Assembly: GCA_020062665.1 (NCBI GenBank)
Contig: JAGUVW010000001.1
Span: 1-64,000 of the forward strand
DNA length: 64,000 nucleotides
From: Pseudomonadales bacterium
GTDB lineage: Bacteria > Pseudomonadota > Gammaproteobacteria > Pseudomonadales > Ketobacteraceae
Reading direction: 5' to 3'
Part shown: in pieces, positions 35,901 to 46,900 of the stretch
Position numbering within the stretch: the first letter of the stretch is position 1
Layout of the letters: each line of letters starts with the position of its first letter
The notes under the pieces: generated by a model
What the model saw: the letters and a program-made list of their open reading frames with translations, nothing else
Told to the model about the DNA's origin: nothing
Database searches by the model: none
Position numbers and translations under genes: made by a program

Positions 35901-38900
35901 CCAAGGCCGCCGGCAAAGTATTGCCGGTACTGCTGTCTGCGCCGCAGATGTGCGCGGAAGATCAGATCGTTGCCACGGCTGATGCGTCCATCGAGCCGAT
36001 GCTGGCCACCGCCCGTGCGTTGATCGCCGGCAGTGATTCCACCAATCCCGTGCGCCTGTGGTGTGTCAGTGAAAATGCCACCGATGCCGCGCAACCGAAT
36101 CTGGCGGCGTATCCGTTGCTGGGCTTTGCCAAAGGTTTCGCGCTGGAGGCTGGTGAATTGTGGGGCGGCATCGTCGATCTGAGCGGCGATGCGCAGACCC
36201 AGGCGCAATCCCTGTTGGCGGAATTGGCATCCAACAGCTTCGAAGACATGGTGAAATACAGCGGCACTGAGCGTTCGGTGCTGCGTCTGCAGGTGGATCG
36301 TCCCACCCAGACAGCGGTGTCCAAACTCAATGCGGATGGCGTGTACCTGGTCACCGGCGGTCTGGGTGGCCTGGGTATTTACGTGGCTGAAGCGCTGGCG
36401 TTGGCCGGTGCGCGTCGCCTGGTGCTGATGAGCCGTCGTGGCAATCTGGAATCCCTGCAGGGTGAAAGCCGCGAGCGCATCGAACAGCTGCAGCAGAAAG
36501 GTGTCGAGATCCGCGTTGCCAATGTGGACGTGGCGGACGCTGCTGCCTTGAATGACCTGATGGCGGAACTGTCCCAGGCGGAACATCCGCTGCTGGGCGT
36601 GGTGCATGCGGCTGGTGTCAGCGGCGTGGTGCCCGTGCATGAAATGCAGAAGGATCAGTGGCAGAACGTCACCCGTTCCAAGATTCAGGGCGGCTGGAAT
36701 CTGCATCAGGCTACCGCTGATCTGAAACTGGATTTCTTCGTGATGTTTTCCTCCATCGCATCGGTGTGGGGTTCCGGTGGCATGGCGCATTACGCGGCGG
36801 CCAACCATTTCCTCGATGCGCTGGTGGATTATCGCGTGGCAAAAGGCCTGCCCGCAGCTGCGTTCAACTGGGGGCCATGGGGCGGCGCTGGTATGGCAGC
36901 AGGCGAGGCGGCAGAAGAAGCCGAGCGTCGCGGCCTGCGTCCGTTCGATCCGCAATCCGGTATCGAACTGCTGAGCAAGTCCTGGATCGGTGGTAAAGCC
37001 CACCAGGTGATGGTGGATGTGGCGTGGGATCGTTTCCGCGAAATTCTGGAAATGCGTCGCCCACACCCGATGTTCGGTGCGCTGGGCCGCAGTCTGTCCA
37101 CCGCATCCGGTGTCACCGGTGAAAAATCCGCGTTCTTCAAATCACTCTATCCGCTGGAACCGGCAGAGCGTGCGGAAAAGATTGTCGGCTACATGCAGAC
37201 CCATCTGGGCCGCATCGTGGGCAAGGCAGAAGGCGAGCTGGTCGATCCCGAAACGCCGCTGATGGATCTGGGTATCGATTCCATCATGGCGCTGGAAATC
37301 AAAAAGCAGCTGGAAGCCGATACCGGCCAGGCCATGCGCGCGACCTTGATTTTCGACTATCCCACCATCAACAAGATCGCCGAGTATTTCAGCGTGGCGC
37401 TGTATGGCGAAGAAGAAGGTGCCGCCAATGTGGCCACCGGTGTGTTCCATGGTGAGCCCATCGCCATCGTCGGTATTGGCTGCAAGATGCCGATGGCGCC
37501 CAACGGCCCCGCCGATTTCTGGCGGCTGCTCAGCAACGGCGAGTGCGGTATCAACGACGCTCCGTCGGCTCGCTGGGATCTGGATCGCTATCTGGACAAA
37601 AACCCGGATGTGCCGGGCAAAACCTACACGCTGTCTGCCGGTCTGGTGGAAGACATCGAATCCTTCGACGGCAAGCTGTTTGGCATCGCGCCGCGCGAAC
37701 TGGAAAGCATGGAACCGCAGCAGCGTCTGGTGCTGGAGCAAGCCTGGACTGCACTGGAAAACGCGGGCTATTCACCCGCCGGCGTAAACGGCACGCGCAC
37801 CGGTGTGTTTGTCGGTGTCGGCGCCAATGAGTACATCCGTGCCTGTGCCACCGGCGCCCGCGAAGAAGACATCATGTTCATTCCAACCGGTAACGCGCTC
37901 AACGTGATTGCCGGTCGTGTCGCCTTCAACCTCGGTCTGCAGGGCCCCTGTATGACCATCGACACTGCGTGTTCGTCCTCTGCTGTCGCGACCCATCTGG
38001 CCGTGCAGAGCCTGCGCAACGGCGAGTGCGAAATGGCACTGGCCGGTGGCGTGAACGCCATGGTGATGCCGGAAACGTTCGTGGCACTGTCGAAAGCGCA
38101 CATGCTGTCGAAAGAAGGCCGCTGCAAAACCTTTGACGAAGGCGCCGATGGTTACGTGCGCGGCGAAGGCGTCGGCATGCTGGTGCTGAAGCGCCTGTCC
38201 GATGCCGAGCGTGATGGCGACAACATCATTGCGCTGATCAAGGGTTCTGCCGTTAACCAGGATGGTCGCAGCAGCAGCCTGACAGCGCCCAATGGCCCGC
38301 AGCAGCAGGCGGTGATTCGCGCTGCCCTGGCCAATGCCGGTCTGAAAGCGGAAGAAGTGGATTGGGTGGAAACCCACGGCACGGCAACTCCGCTGGGCGA
38401 TCCGATCGAAGTGCAATCACTGGAAGCCGTGTACTGCGGCCAGCGCAGCAGCGAAAATCCGCTGATCATCAGCTCGGTAAAAACCAACATCGGCCACCTG
38501 GAGTCCGCTGCTGGCGTGTCCAGCATCATGAAGGCGGCATTATCGCTGCAGCATGGCGTGATTCCCAAGCACCTGCACTTCACCAAATTCAATCCGCACA
38601 TTGCCGTGGATGCCGGCAAGTTCTTCATTCCCACTGAAAAGATGGAATGGAAGGGTGGCGAGAAGAAGCGCCGCGTGGGTATCAGCTCGTTCGGTTTCAG
38701 CGGCACCAACGTGCACATGATTCTGGAAGAAGCACCGGCCCGCAAGGAAGTGATCAATGCCACCGAGCGCAACAGCCACGTGCTGACTCTGTCGGCAAAA
38801 TCCGAAGCATCGCTGCTGGGCATGGCCAAGCGTTACGCGGAATTCCTGCAGAACGATACGTTGAATGCACAGCCGGCTGCATTTGCGGATGTTGCCTTCA

Positions 38901-41900
38901 CTGCCAATACTGCGCGCGCCCAGTTCGAGCATCGCGCTGCGGTGGTGGCGAATGATCCCGCTTCTGCCGCCGAAAAGCTCAAGCAACTGGCGGAAGGTCT
39001 TACCAGCGCTGGTGTGTTCAAAGGTGACGCCAAACCGGTTACCGGTGTGACCTGGCTGTTCACGGGTCAGGGCTCCCAGTATGCCGGCATGGCGAAGGAA
39101 CTGTACGACGCCAACCCGGCGTTCAAGCAGAAACTGGATGCCTGCGAAAAACTGTTCGAAGCAGAAACCGCCGAATCCCTGCTGAATATTCTGTGGGGCG
39201 AGCAGAGCGCCGAGATCGACAATACCCGCTACACCCAGCCTGCAATTTTCGCGCTGGAATATGCGCTGGCGTCACACTGGCAGTCACTGGGTGTCAAACC
39301 TGCCGTGATGGTCGGCCACAGTGTCGGTGAATATGCGGCAGCGGTGATTGCCGGCATCATGAGCCTGGAAGACGCGATGAAACTGATCGTGGCCCGCGGC
39401 AAGTTGATGGTGGATCTGTGCGAGCAAGGCGACATGGCCGCCGTGCTCACCACCCCGGACAAAGTCGAAGCCATCATCGCCGGTAACGACGAGGTGCAGA
39501 TCGCTGCGTGCAATGCGCCGGGCAACACCGTGGTGTCCGGCACTGCTGCCGGCATCAAGCGTGTGCTCGAAAAAGCGCAGGCCGACGGTGTCGATGCGCG
39601 TCTGCTCACTGTGTCGCATGCGTTCCACTCCAACATGATGCAGCCCATGCTGGACGCCTTCAAAAAAGTGGCGGAGTCCATCAGCTACAAACCGGCCACG
39701 CTGCCTATCGTGTCCACGGTGAGCGGCAGCGCGAACCAGGGTGAAATGTCCACTGCATCCTACTGGGTGGAGCACGTCAAGCGTCCGGTGCTGTTCGTCA
39801 ACGCGGTGAAAGAATTGCCGGCGCTGAAAGTGAATCTGTGTCTTGAAATCGGCCCCGGTTCCACGCTCACCAGTCTGGCGCAGCAGATTCTGGGTCAGGA
39901 TGGTTTCACCTTCGTCCACACGTTGCGTGCCAAGCAGGATTCGGCGCGTCAGTTCAATTTGGCGGCGGCGCAACTGTACACCCGTGGTCTCGACATCAAT
40001 TGGAAGCAGTTTGATGCGCCCTATGCCCGTCAACGGGTGGCGGTGCCTTCCTACGTGTTCGACCGCAAGCGGTACTGGCTGGGCGACAACGACAACGGCA
40101 TGATCGCCGCCGGCGGTGGCAACATGGGTCAGGTCACCGAGAACCTGCTGATGATGCTGCGTTCGCCCATGAGCGACGATTATTTCTTCGAGAACAGCTT
40201 CAGCCAGGCGCAACCATTCAATCTGGATGATCACCGTCTGTATGAAGTGGTGGTAGCGCCCGGTGCGTTCCACGTGGCCAACACCATTCTGTGTGCCCGC
40301 GATGCGTTTGGCGAAAAGCCTGTGAAGCTGGACGACGTGGTGTTCCCGGAACCGCTGATCATCGAGGAAGGCAAGAAGCGCCGCATGCACTACGGTTTCA
40401 AGAAAACGGCGGCGAAAGATGGCGTGGATCAGTATGAAGTGAAAGGCTTCAGCCGTCCGGAAGACAAGGGCAGCGAAAACGACTGGACCATGCACTGCAG
40501 CATGAACGTGGCGTTGTGTGAGGCCCCTGACTCTGAACAGCGCCTCACGCCCCAGGACATCGAGCAGATCCAGGGTCGCGCGATTCACCATTTCATGGGC
40601 AGCGCATTCTACGAGGAAATGTGGAAGGTCGGCTACCAGCTCGGTTCCCAGTTCCGCTGGATTGCTGAATTCTGGCGTCGCCCTGGCGAGACCCTCACCA
40701 AGCTGCGTCTGCCGGAATCTGCGCTGGAGCAGGGCAAGTACATGATCCATCCGGGTCTGATGGACTCCTGCTTCCAGAGCTCGGCGCTGGCGTCGCTGCA
40801 CGAGGAATTCGATTCATCCAAAGTAGATGCGATCTACATTCCGTTCGCGCTGGAAAACCTGCGCTTCTTCCGCAAACCCACCACCACGCTGTGGTGTCAC
40901 GTGAAAATCAAGAATCCGCCGGAAGATCCGACCGCGATTCTGGAAAGCTATTCCCACACCATCCAGGTGTACGACGACGAAGGCAACATTCTGATCGACG
41001 TGGAAACCCTGCACAGCAAGCGCGCGCCGAAGGAAGCGTTGTTGCGCGCCCTGCGCAAGGATGCCTTCGAAAGCCATTATGAAATCCACTGGAAAACCCA
41101 GTCGATTCCGGCGGATCAGGAAGTCAAAGCGTTCCAGGGCGCCTATCTGGTCATTGGCGAGCAGTCGTCCCTGGCCCGAGCCGTCGCGGAGGAGTTGCTG
41201 ACCAAGAACGTGAAAGCGCAGCAGGTGGTGTGTGCCGCCGGTGCCAGCTTCAGCAACGACAACGGCATCATCACGCTGAATCCGGAAGATGGTGGTCAGT
41301 GGATGGCGCTGATCCAGTCGCTGGGCGGTATCGCCAACGTAGGCGGACTGATCTACGTGGCACCAGAAGCGCGTGCAGGCGGTGATATCGAGATCATGGA
41401 TCTGGAAATCCGCATGTTCTCGCCCATCCTCAACATGCTGAAAGCGTTGCAGCTGATGAGTGGCACCTCGGTACCCCGTCTGTGGTGTATCACTGAAAAC
41501 GCGGTGGCAGCGCAGCGCAGCGATACCGATCTCAATCCGGCGCAAACCGCGCTGCTGGGCTTCGGCAAAGTGCTCGACATGGAGCATCCGGAATATTCTT
41601 CCGTGCTGATCGATGTGGACAGCGAAAGCGATACCCGCTCTGCCCGCGCCATCGTCACCGAAATGCAGCAGCCGGCGAAGGAAAAGCAGGTGGCACTGCG
41701 TCGCGGCAGCCGTCTGGTGGCTCGTCTGGCCCGCACGGGTGTGGCTGCGCAAGGCATGCCGATTCCGCCAGCGCCTTATCGTCTGATCATCGAGAAGAAG
41801 GGTACCTTCGAGGATCTGAAGTTCGTACAGTTCAAGCCGCGCGAGCTGGGCTCAACCCAGGTGGCGGTGAAAGTGCTGAGCGCCGGCCTCAACTTCCGCG

Positions 41901-43969
41901 ACGTGATGGGTGTGCTGAACGTCTATCCCGGTGAAGCAGGCCCGCTCGGTGGTGAATGTATCGGTGAAATCATCGAGCTTGGCAGCGCAGTGACGCAGTA
42001 CAAGATCGGCGACGTGGTGATGATTCCACTCACCGAATCCTGTATGAGCACCCAGACCATCGCCGAAGAAGCGCTGATCTGCCGCGTGCCGCGCAATCTG
42101 TCGCTGAACGAAGCCTCGACCTTGCCGGTGGTGTACTGCACCGCACTGCACGGTCTGAAAAATCTGGCGAAGCTGAAGAAAGGCGAGCGCGTGCTGATTC
42201 ACGCCGGTGCCGGTGGTGTGGGCCTGGCGGCTATCTACATCGCCAAGCATATCGGTGCGGAAGTGTTCGCCACTGCCAGCGAGAAGAAACGGGATTACCT
42301 GCGCAAGATCGGCGTCGATCATGTGTTTGATTCCCGTTCGCTGGATTTCGCCCAGGACATTCGTCGTGTCACCGGTGGTGAAGGCGTTGACGTAGTGCTC
42401 AATTCCCTGGCGGGTGAGTTCATTACCACCAGCATGGCGCTCCTCAATCCCGGCGGTCGTTTCATCGAAATCGGCAAAGCCGACATCTGGACGCAGGATC
42501 GGGTGAAGGCCTTCCGCGAGGATATTTCCTACGAAGCGTTCGATCTGGTCATCGTCACCCTGCAGAATCCGCTGGCACTGAAAGAGCTGATGGATGAAGT
42601 GGTTGAGAACGTCGAAGCCGGTCACTACAAGGCGTTGCCGTTCACCGTGTTCAAGCACAAGGAAGCCATGGAAGCGTTCCGCTATATGGCGCAGGGCAAA
42701 CATATCGGCAAGATCCTGATCAATGCCGACGATCCGGCCATTGCCATCAAACGCGATCGTTCCTACCTGATCACCGGTGCCACCGGTGGGCTGGGCATGC
42801 TGTTCGCGAAGTGGTTTGCCGAGCAGGGCGCCGGTGAAGTGATTCTGGCAGCCCGCCGTGATGTGCGCGAAGTGGATGCAGCCGGTGTCGCAGCCATCGA
42901 AGCCCTCGGTGCGAAAGTCACCACCGTGAAAGCGGACACTGCTGATCGCGATTCCGTGAATGCCATGATCGCAGCCGTGCAGCAGAACAGTCTGCCGCTG
43001 GCGGGTGTCATTCATGCGGCGGGTGTTCTGGCAGATGCCTTCCTGGTGAATCAGGATGTGAATGGTTTCCGCAAAGTCATGGGGCCGAAGCTGGCGGGTG
43101 CCTGGTATCTGCATGAAGCAACGCAGAATCTGCCGCTCGACATGTTCGTGCTGTTCTCGTCCCTGTCGTCCATGCTGGGTGCACCAGGGCAAGCGAATTA
43201 CGCAGCATCCAATGCGTTCCTCGATGGACTTGCGGCCTATCGTCGCGCCAAAGGGCAACCGGCCATCGCCATCAACTGGGGCCCCTGGGCCGAGGTGGGC
43301 ATGGCGGCCAACGGTCAGGTGGAGGCCAACGCGAAAGCCAGTGGCGTACATCTGATTCCGCCGGCAGACGGCCTGGAATGGTTCGGCCAGGTACTGCAAT
43401 CCAATCCGGTACAGCGTGGCTTGATGGTGATCGACTGGGCAGCGCTAGCCAACATGACCGGCAGCATCCCGGCGTTCCTGTCGGAACTGGATGTGAAAGC
43501 CAGTGTGGGCCTGGATGCGAATCTGCAGAAAATGGCCGACGAATTCCGCGCCGGTCTGGCAGAAGCGCCCATCGATGAACGTACGCCGATGCTGGTGGAT
43601 AAGATCTGCGAACAGATCAAGCGCGTCATGGGATTGGACGAGTCCGACACCATCAACCCGAACCAGCCGCTGCAGGAGCTGGGCCTGGATTCACTGATGG
43701 CGGTGGAGTTGCGTAACATCCTTTGCGCCCTGATCGGCAAGCAGTTGCCGGCCACGCTGATGTTCAAGTATCCCACCGTGTCGAGCCTCAGTACCTTCCT
43801 GATCCAGGACATGTTCCCGGATGAGATGGGCGCTGCTGCCGCAGCACCGGCTCAGGCAGAAACAAAACAGGAAGAAAAAGCGCAGGAGGAGGATGATCAG
43901 CTCGATGATCTTTCCCAGGACGAGTTGGCCGCCATGCTGGCCGCCGAACTGGACAATGACAAAGACTGA
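32915..43969 (+). CDS. Type I polyketide synthase, two modules (KS-AT-KR-ACP / KS-AT-DH-ER-KR-ACP)
   Basis: 3684 residues. An N-terminal coiled coil (1-34) acts as docking region. Module 1: KS with Cys209, His344, His382; AT Ser657; KR (~1140-1320, TGGLGGLG, Tyr in HYAAAN); ACP Ser1456. Module 2: KS Cys1686, His1821, His1861; AT Ser2136; DH with His2440 and Asp2617; ER ~2955-3270 (HAGAGGVGLAA); KR ~3280-3470; ACP Ser3593. Both ATs carry the HAFHS motif of malonyl-specific domains. All catalytic residues are present, so module 1 should leave a hydroxyl and module 2 a fully saturated unit. KR1 lacks the LDD motif and has a Trp (SVWGS), suggesting A-type. The acidic C-terminal tail (DLSQDELAAMLAAEL) is a docking segment. 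Confidence 0.97.
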   Translation: MSNNNNNDTASLLKQALKELKKTKDSVQRLEKEKHEPIAVIGMGCRLPGSANSPEKLWSLLENGVDAITDMVDQRWNNDEVYDPNPEAVGKLYTRGNGLVDDVDLFDAEFFGIAPVEAKLMEPQQRLLMETTWDALEHAGIAADSLMGSKTGVYIGICHMGYSHMQAKYCGPEAISPYDGTGNAHSVASGRLSYLLGLQGPSISVDTACSSSLVAIHLAVQSLRKGESDMALAGGVNLILEPTTSMIFARAGMLAKDGRCKTFDASADGYVRGEGCGVVVLKRLSDALRDGDNVLAVVRGSAVNQDGKSQGITAPNELAQEKVLRAALEDARLQPKDVTYVEAHGTGTSLGDPIELAALNTVYGQQRDSKLMVGSIKTNMGHLEAAAGVAGFIKLVLSLQHQTIPKHLHFKKPNPYIDWSTIAIDVPAEQRQWNAPVRIGGLSSFGFSGTNCHIIVEQAPIEANAADVKPETQFAPALLTLAAKTKEALQANLDNYQQALRMPALQNQRWEDVCFTALTGRQHFRHRASVLASSATEAADKIAALLNQGSADGVRVSDVGTAPAKLAFMFTGQGAQFAGMGKDLYERFPVFHDALDQVAERMAKYLDQPLLSIMWGDNAHLLDQTQYTQPAIFALQYALAQLWTSLGVQAACVTGHSIGEYAAAVYAGVMTLDEAVHLICARGRLMAQLCEKGAMAAVFASADETRNVIETLDSVIAIAAVNGPRNCVISGEQHAVEQAIALLSDNKIKAKALTVSHAFHSPMMQPMLDTFHREVQTVALKAPRIRFISSKTGKTATQDVKRAEYWVEHVRDAVLFLDAAKELGAQKINACLEIGPGANLVKLAPQCIESTQPITYVHSVERDGSESGHLTAAVAALYNAGAQIQWNKLFVGGKQTRVNLPTYPYQKQSYWVDEIRIGNYSKSSGMSFARMLYNTQWQEMATSGEAKINYDDLVVIGTKPAWLDALESLHSNLLVLDAGSSVDAIKAAVSPLQAKAKAAGKVLPVLLSAPQMCAEDQIVATADASIEPMLATARALIAGSDSTNPVRLWCVSENATDAAQPNLAAYPLLGFAKGFALEAGELWGGIVDLSGDAQTQAQSLLAELASNSFEDMVKYSGTERSVLRLQVDRPTQTAVSKLNADGVYLVTGGLGGLGIYVAEALALAGARRLVLMSRRGNLESLQGESRERIEQLQQKGVEIRVANVDVADAAALNDLMAELSQAEHPLLGVVHAAGVSGVVPVHEMQKDQWQNVTRSKIQGGWNLHQATADLKLDFFVMFSSIASVWGSGGMAHYAAANHFLDALVDYRVAKGLPAAAFNWGPWGGAGMAAGEAAEEAERRGLRPFDPQSGIELLSKSWIGGKAHQVMVDVAWDRFREILEMRRPHPMFGALGRSLSTASGVTGEKSAFFKSLYPLEPAERAEKIVGYMQTHLGRIVGKAEGELVDPETPLMDLGIDSIMALEIKKQLEADTGQAMRATLIFDYPTINKIAEYFSVALYGEEEGAANVATGVFHGEPIAIVGIGCKMPMAPNGPADFWRLLSNGECGINDAPSARWDLDRYLDKNPDVPGKTYTLSAGLVEDIESFDGKLFGIAPRELESMEPQQRLVLEQAWTALENAGYSPAGVNGTRTGVFVGVGANEYIRACATGAREEDIMFIPTGNALNVIAGRVAFNLGLQGPCMTIDTACSSSAVATHLAVQSLRNGECEMALAGGVNAMVMPETFVALSKAHMLSKEGRCKTFDEGADGYVRGEGVGMLVLKRLSDAERDGDNIIALIKGSAVNQDGRSSSLTAPNGPQQQAVIRAALANAGLKAEEVDWVETHGTATPLGDPIEVQSLEAVYCGQRSSENPLIISSVKTNIGHLESAAGVSSIMKAALSLQHGVIPKHLHFTKFNPHIAVDAGKFFIPTEKMEWKGGEKKRRVGISSFGFSGTNVHMILEEAPARKEVINATERNSHVLTLSAKSEASLLGMAKRYAEFLQNDTLNAQPAAFADVAFTANTARAQFEHRAAVVANDPASAAEKLKQLAEGLTSAGVFKGDAKPVTGVTWLFTGQGSQYAGMAKELYDANPAFKQKLDACEKLFEAETAESLLNILWGEQSAEIDNTRYTQPAIFALEYALASHWQSLGVKPAVMVGHSVGEYAAAVIAGIMSLEDAMKLIVARGKLMVDLCEQGDMAAVLTTPDKVEAIIAGNDEVQIAACNAPGNTVVSGTAAGIKRVLEKAQADGVDARLLTVSHAFHSNMMQPMLDAFKKVAESISYKPATLPIVSTVSGSANQGEMSTASYWVEHVKRPVLFVNAVKELPALKVNLCLEIGPGSTLTSLAQQILGQDGFTFVHTLRAKQDSARQFNLAAAQLYTRGLDINWKQFDAPYARQRVAVPSYVFDRKRYWLGDNDNGMIAAGGGNMGQVTENLLMMLRSPMSDDYFFENSFSQAQPFNLDDHRLYEVVVAPGAFHVANTILCARDAFGEKPVKLDDVVFPEPLIIEEGKKRRMHYGFKKTAAKDGVDQYEVKGFSRPEDKGSENDWTMHCSMNVALCEAPDSEQRLTPQDIEQIQGRAIHHFMGSAFYEEMWKVGYQLGSQFRWIAEFWRRPGETLTKLRLPESALEQGKYMIHPGLMDSCFQSSALASLHEEFDSSKVDAIYIPFALENLRFFRKPTTTLWCHVKIKNPPEDPTAILESYSHTIQVYDDEGNILIDVETLHSKRAPKEALLRALRKDAFESHYEIHWKTQSIPADQEVKAFQGAYLVIGEQSSLARAVAEELLTKNVKAQQVVCAAGASFSNDNGIITLNPEDGGQWMALIQSLGGIANVGGLIYVAPEARAGGDIEIMDLEIRMFSPILNMLKALQLMSGTSVPRLWCITENAVAAQRSDTDLNPAQTALLGFGKVLDMEHPEYSSVLIDVDSESDTRSARAIVTEMQQPAKEKQVALRRGSRLVARLARTGVAAQGMPIPPAPYRLIIEKKGTFEDLKFVQFKPRELGSTQVAVKVLSAGLNFRDVMGVLNVYPGEAGPLGGECIGEIIELGSAVTQYKIGDVVMIPLTESCMSTQTIAEEALICRVPRNLSLNEASTLPVVYCTALHGLKNLAKLKKGERVLIHAGAGGVGLAAIYIAKHIGAEVFATASEKKRDYLRKIGVDHVFDSRSLDFAQDIRRVTGGEGVDVVLNSLAGEFITTSMALLNPGGRFIEIGKADIWTQDRVKAFREDISYEAFDLVIVTLQNPLALKELMDEVVENVEAGHYKALPFTVFKHKEAMEAFRYMAQGKHIGKILINADDPAIAIKRDRSYLITGATGGLGMLFAKWFAEQGAGEVILAARRDVREVDAAGVAAIEALGAKVTTVKADTADRDSVNAMIAAVQQNSLPLAGVIHAAGVLADAFLVNQDVNGFRKVMGPKLAGAWYLHEATQNLPLDMFVLFSSLSSMLGAPGQANYAASNAFLDGLAAYRRAKGQPAIAINWGPWAEVGMAANGQVEANAKASGVHLIPPADGLEWFGQVLQSNPVQRGLMVIDWAALANMTGSIPAFLSELDVKASVGLDANLQKMADEFRAGLAEAPIDERTPMLVDKICEQIKRVMGLDESDTINPNQPLQELGLDSLMAVELRNILCALIGKQLPATLMFKYPTVSSLSTFLIQDMFPDEMGAAAAAPAQAETKQEEKAQEEDDQLDDLSQDELAAMLAAELDNDKD

Positions 43970-43995
43970 TCGCACATTCGCCTGACGAGGACAAC

Positions 43996-46900
43996 ATGAC
44001 AGACAGCCAGCAGAAGGCGGCAAACGGAAAATCCGCCCAGGAATTGATGCTGAATGCCCTGAAGGAAATCAAGGCACTCAAGCGCCAACTGGCGGCTTAC
44101 GAGAAAGCGGCTCACGAACCCATTGCCGTCATCGGCATGGGTTGCCGCTTTCCCGGTCAGTCGGTGAATCCGCAAGCGTTCTGGCACAACCTGTTCAACG
44201 GGGTGGACTGCATCACCCAGCAGAACAACAACGAACGCTGGAACATGGATGACCTGTACGACCCGGATCCGGATGCGCCCGGCAAGATTTACTCGAAGGG
44301 GCTGGGTATCATCGAACGGCCGGATCTGTTCGATGCGGAGTTCTTCGGTATCTCTCCCCGTGAAGCGGAGGATATCGATCCGCAGCACCGCATTCTGCTG
44401 GAAGTCTGTCATGAAGCGATGGAAGATGCCGGTTATGCGCCGTCACGGTTGAATGCCAGCCGTACGGGTGTGTTTGCCGGCATCGCGTCGGCTGATTATG
44501 CGCACCTGGGCAGCATTCTGGGGAGCGCCGAAAAGCTCACGCCCTGGCAGGGCATCGGCAATGCGGGCAGCGCTGCTCCGTGCCGGATTTCCTATCTATA
44601 CAACTTCAAGGGGCCGGCACTGGGTGTAGACACCGCCTGCTCTTCATCACTGGTGGCCTTGCACTACGCCTGCCTTAGCCTGCGCAACAACGAATGCGAT
44701 GTGGCGCTGAGTGGTGGTGTGCATCTGGTATTGAACCCGGCCATTTCCATCGTGTTTGCCAAGGCGCGCATGCTGTCTGCTGATGGTTATTGCAAAACCT
44801 TCGACGCCGCTGCGGATGGTTATGTGCGTTCCGAAGGCTGTGGCGCTGTGATGCTGAAGCGCCTGTCCGATGCGGAACGCGATGGCGATAATATTCTGGC
44901 GGTGATTCGCGGCAGTGCAATCAATCAGGATGGCAAGTCCCAGGGTTTTACCGCGCCCAATGAAACCGCGCAGGAAGATGTGATCCGCGCTGCGTTGCAA
45001 CAGGCGCAGCTGGAAGCCAATCAGGTCAGCTATGTGGAAGCACACGGCACGGGAACGCCCCTGGGTGACCCCATCGAACTGGGTGCGCTGAATTCAGTGT
45101 ACTGCAAAGGCCAGAACCGTCATCACCCCTTGCTGGTGGGATCGGCAAAAACCAATATGGGGCACAGCGAGGCAGCCGCCGGCATCGGTGGTTTCATCAA
45201 GCTGGTGTTGTCACTGCAGCATCGCACCATTCCGCCCCATCTGCATTTCAAAACACCCAATCCTTATATTCCCTGGAGTCAGATGGCGATCAAGGTCACC
45301 GACACTCTGACCGAATGGGATCGCTTTGCTGCCACCGATGGCAAGTTGCGTGGTGGTGTCAGCAGTTTTGCTTTCACCGGCACCAACGCCCACGTGATTG
45401 TGGAAGAGTACAAACCGGAAACCGCGGCGCCGGACGTCGCTGAACCCTGGGTGCCACCGCTGGTGCTCACCTCTGCCAAACAGCCCCTGGCAGTGTCCCT
45501 GACGCAGGATGCATTGAAGGCTCACATGGATGTGAATACTTCCCTGTCAGTGACACAGATTGCGCGCACCTGCGCGGCTGGCCGGGATCACTACAAATAT
45601 CGCGCGGCGTTGCTGCCCCAGTCGGTCGAACATCTCAAGCAGTTGCTGAGCGCCAAAAAGGGTGAAGGTGTGCTGACGGGCGTGCGGCAGAAACCCAAAT
45701 ACAAGATCGGCTTTCTGTTTTCCGGTCAGGGTGCCCAGTTTGCCGGGATGGGTCAGGCATTCCACGCGCAAATTCCAGTCTTCCGCCAGCATTTCGATCA
45801 GGTGGCGGAACTGATCAACCCGTTGCTCGATGTCGAGCTGGCCCAATTGATGTGGGGTGAACACAGCGACAAGCTCGACCAGACCCGCTACACCCAGCCT
45901 GCGCTGTTCGCGCTGGAATACGCCTTGGCGAAAACCTGGATGCAATGGGGTATCAAGCCCGATTGCGTGGCGGGGCACAGCGTTGGGGAAATCACCGCCG
46001 CCTGTATCGCCGGCGTGTTCAGCCTTGCGGATGCCTGCAAGCTGGTGTGCACCCGTGCGCGTCTGATGGGCGATACCGCGAAAGGTGCCATGCTGGTGGT
46101 GTTCGCCAACGATGTGAAAACCGAATCATTGCTGCAAACGTTCGATGGCCTGGAAATCTGCGCGGTGAATGGCCCGCTCAATACCGTCGTGGGTGGCACC
46201 GACGAGCAGATCAGCGCATTTGAATCGCATCTGCACAGTCTGGATATCCAGTGCCGCCGTTTGCCGGTACAGCATGCGTTCCATACCGCCGCGATGGAGC
46301 CTGCTTTGCCGGCCTTCAAAACTGCGTTGGCGGACATCTCGTTCAACACACCGCGCATGCGGATCTATTCCAATCTGAATGGCGAGCATGTGGGCAAGGA
46401 CATGGCCACTGCCGATTACTGGGTGCAGCAGATTCGCAAACCGGTGCAGTTCATGGCCAGCGCGAAAAGTATTATCGATGCCCAGTGCGATGTGGTGCTG
46501 GAAATCGGCCCGGGTGCCGGCCTGATTGCCATGTTGCAGGATCTGGCTGCGCAGTTGCGGGGTGGCGGCGCTGAACCGGCCGCTGTCATGAGCGTGGCGA
46601 GTCTGCAGAAAAAAATACCGGCGCTGGATGGACTGACCCGCGCACTGGCACAGCTTTATGTGCATGGCCTGGATCTGGATTGGGCCGGCATCATGCCGGT
46701 GCAACAGATCAAACCGGTGCAGTTGCCCACCTATCCGTTCCAGCGCAAGAGCTTCTGGAATGAAACCCTGCGCGCCCATATGGAACAGCAGGATCTGCCG
46801 GAAAAAGCGCGGCACTGGCTGTATCGTTTGCAGTGGCAGCCCGCCACACCGTCAGCGTCAACACTGGGTGATGCACACTGGTTGTTGCTGTTTCCCGATC

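Noticed and set aside
39284-40801. Minus-strand frames of over 500 codons opposite the PKS genes (also 41852-43399 and 47170-48621)
   Set aside because: These are GC-rich codon-bias shadows of well-conserved PKS domains on the plus strand and show no recognisable domain.
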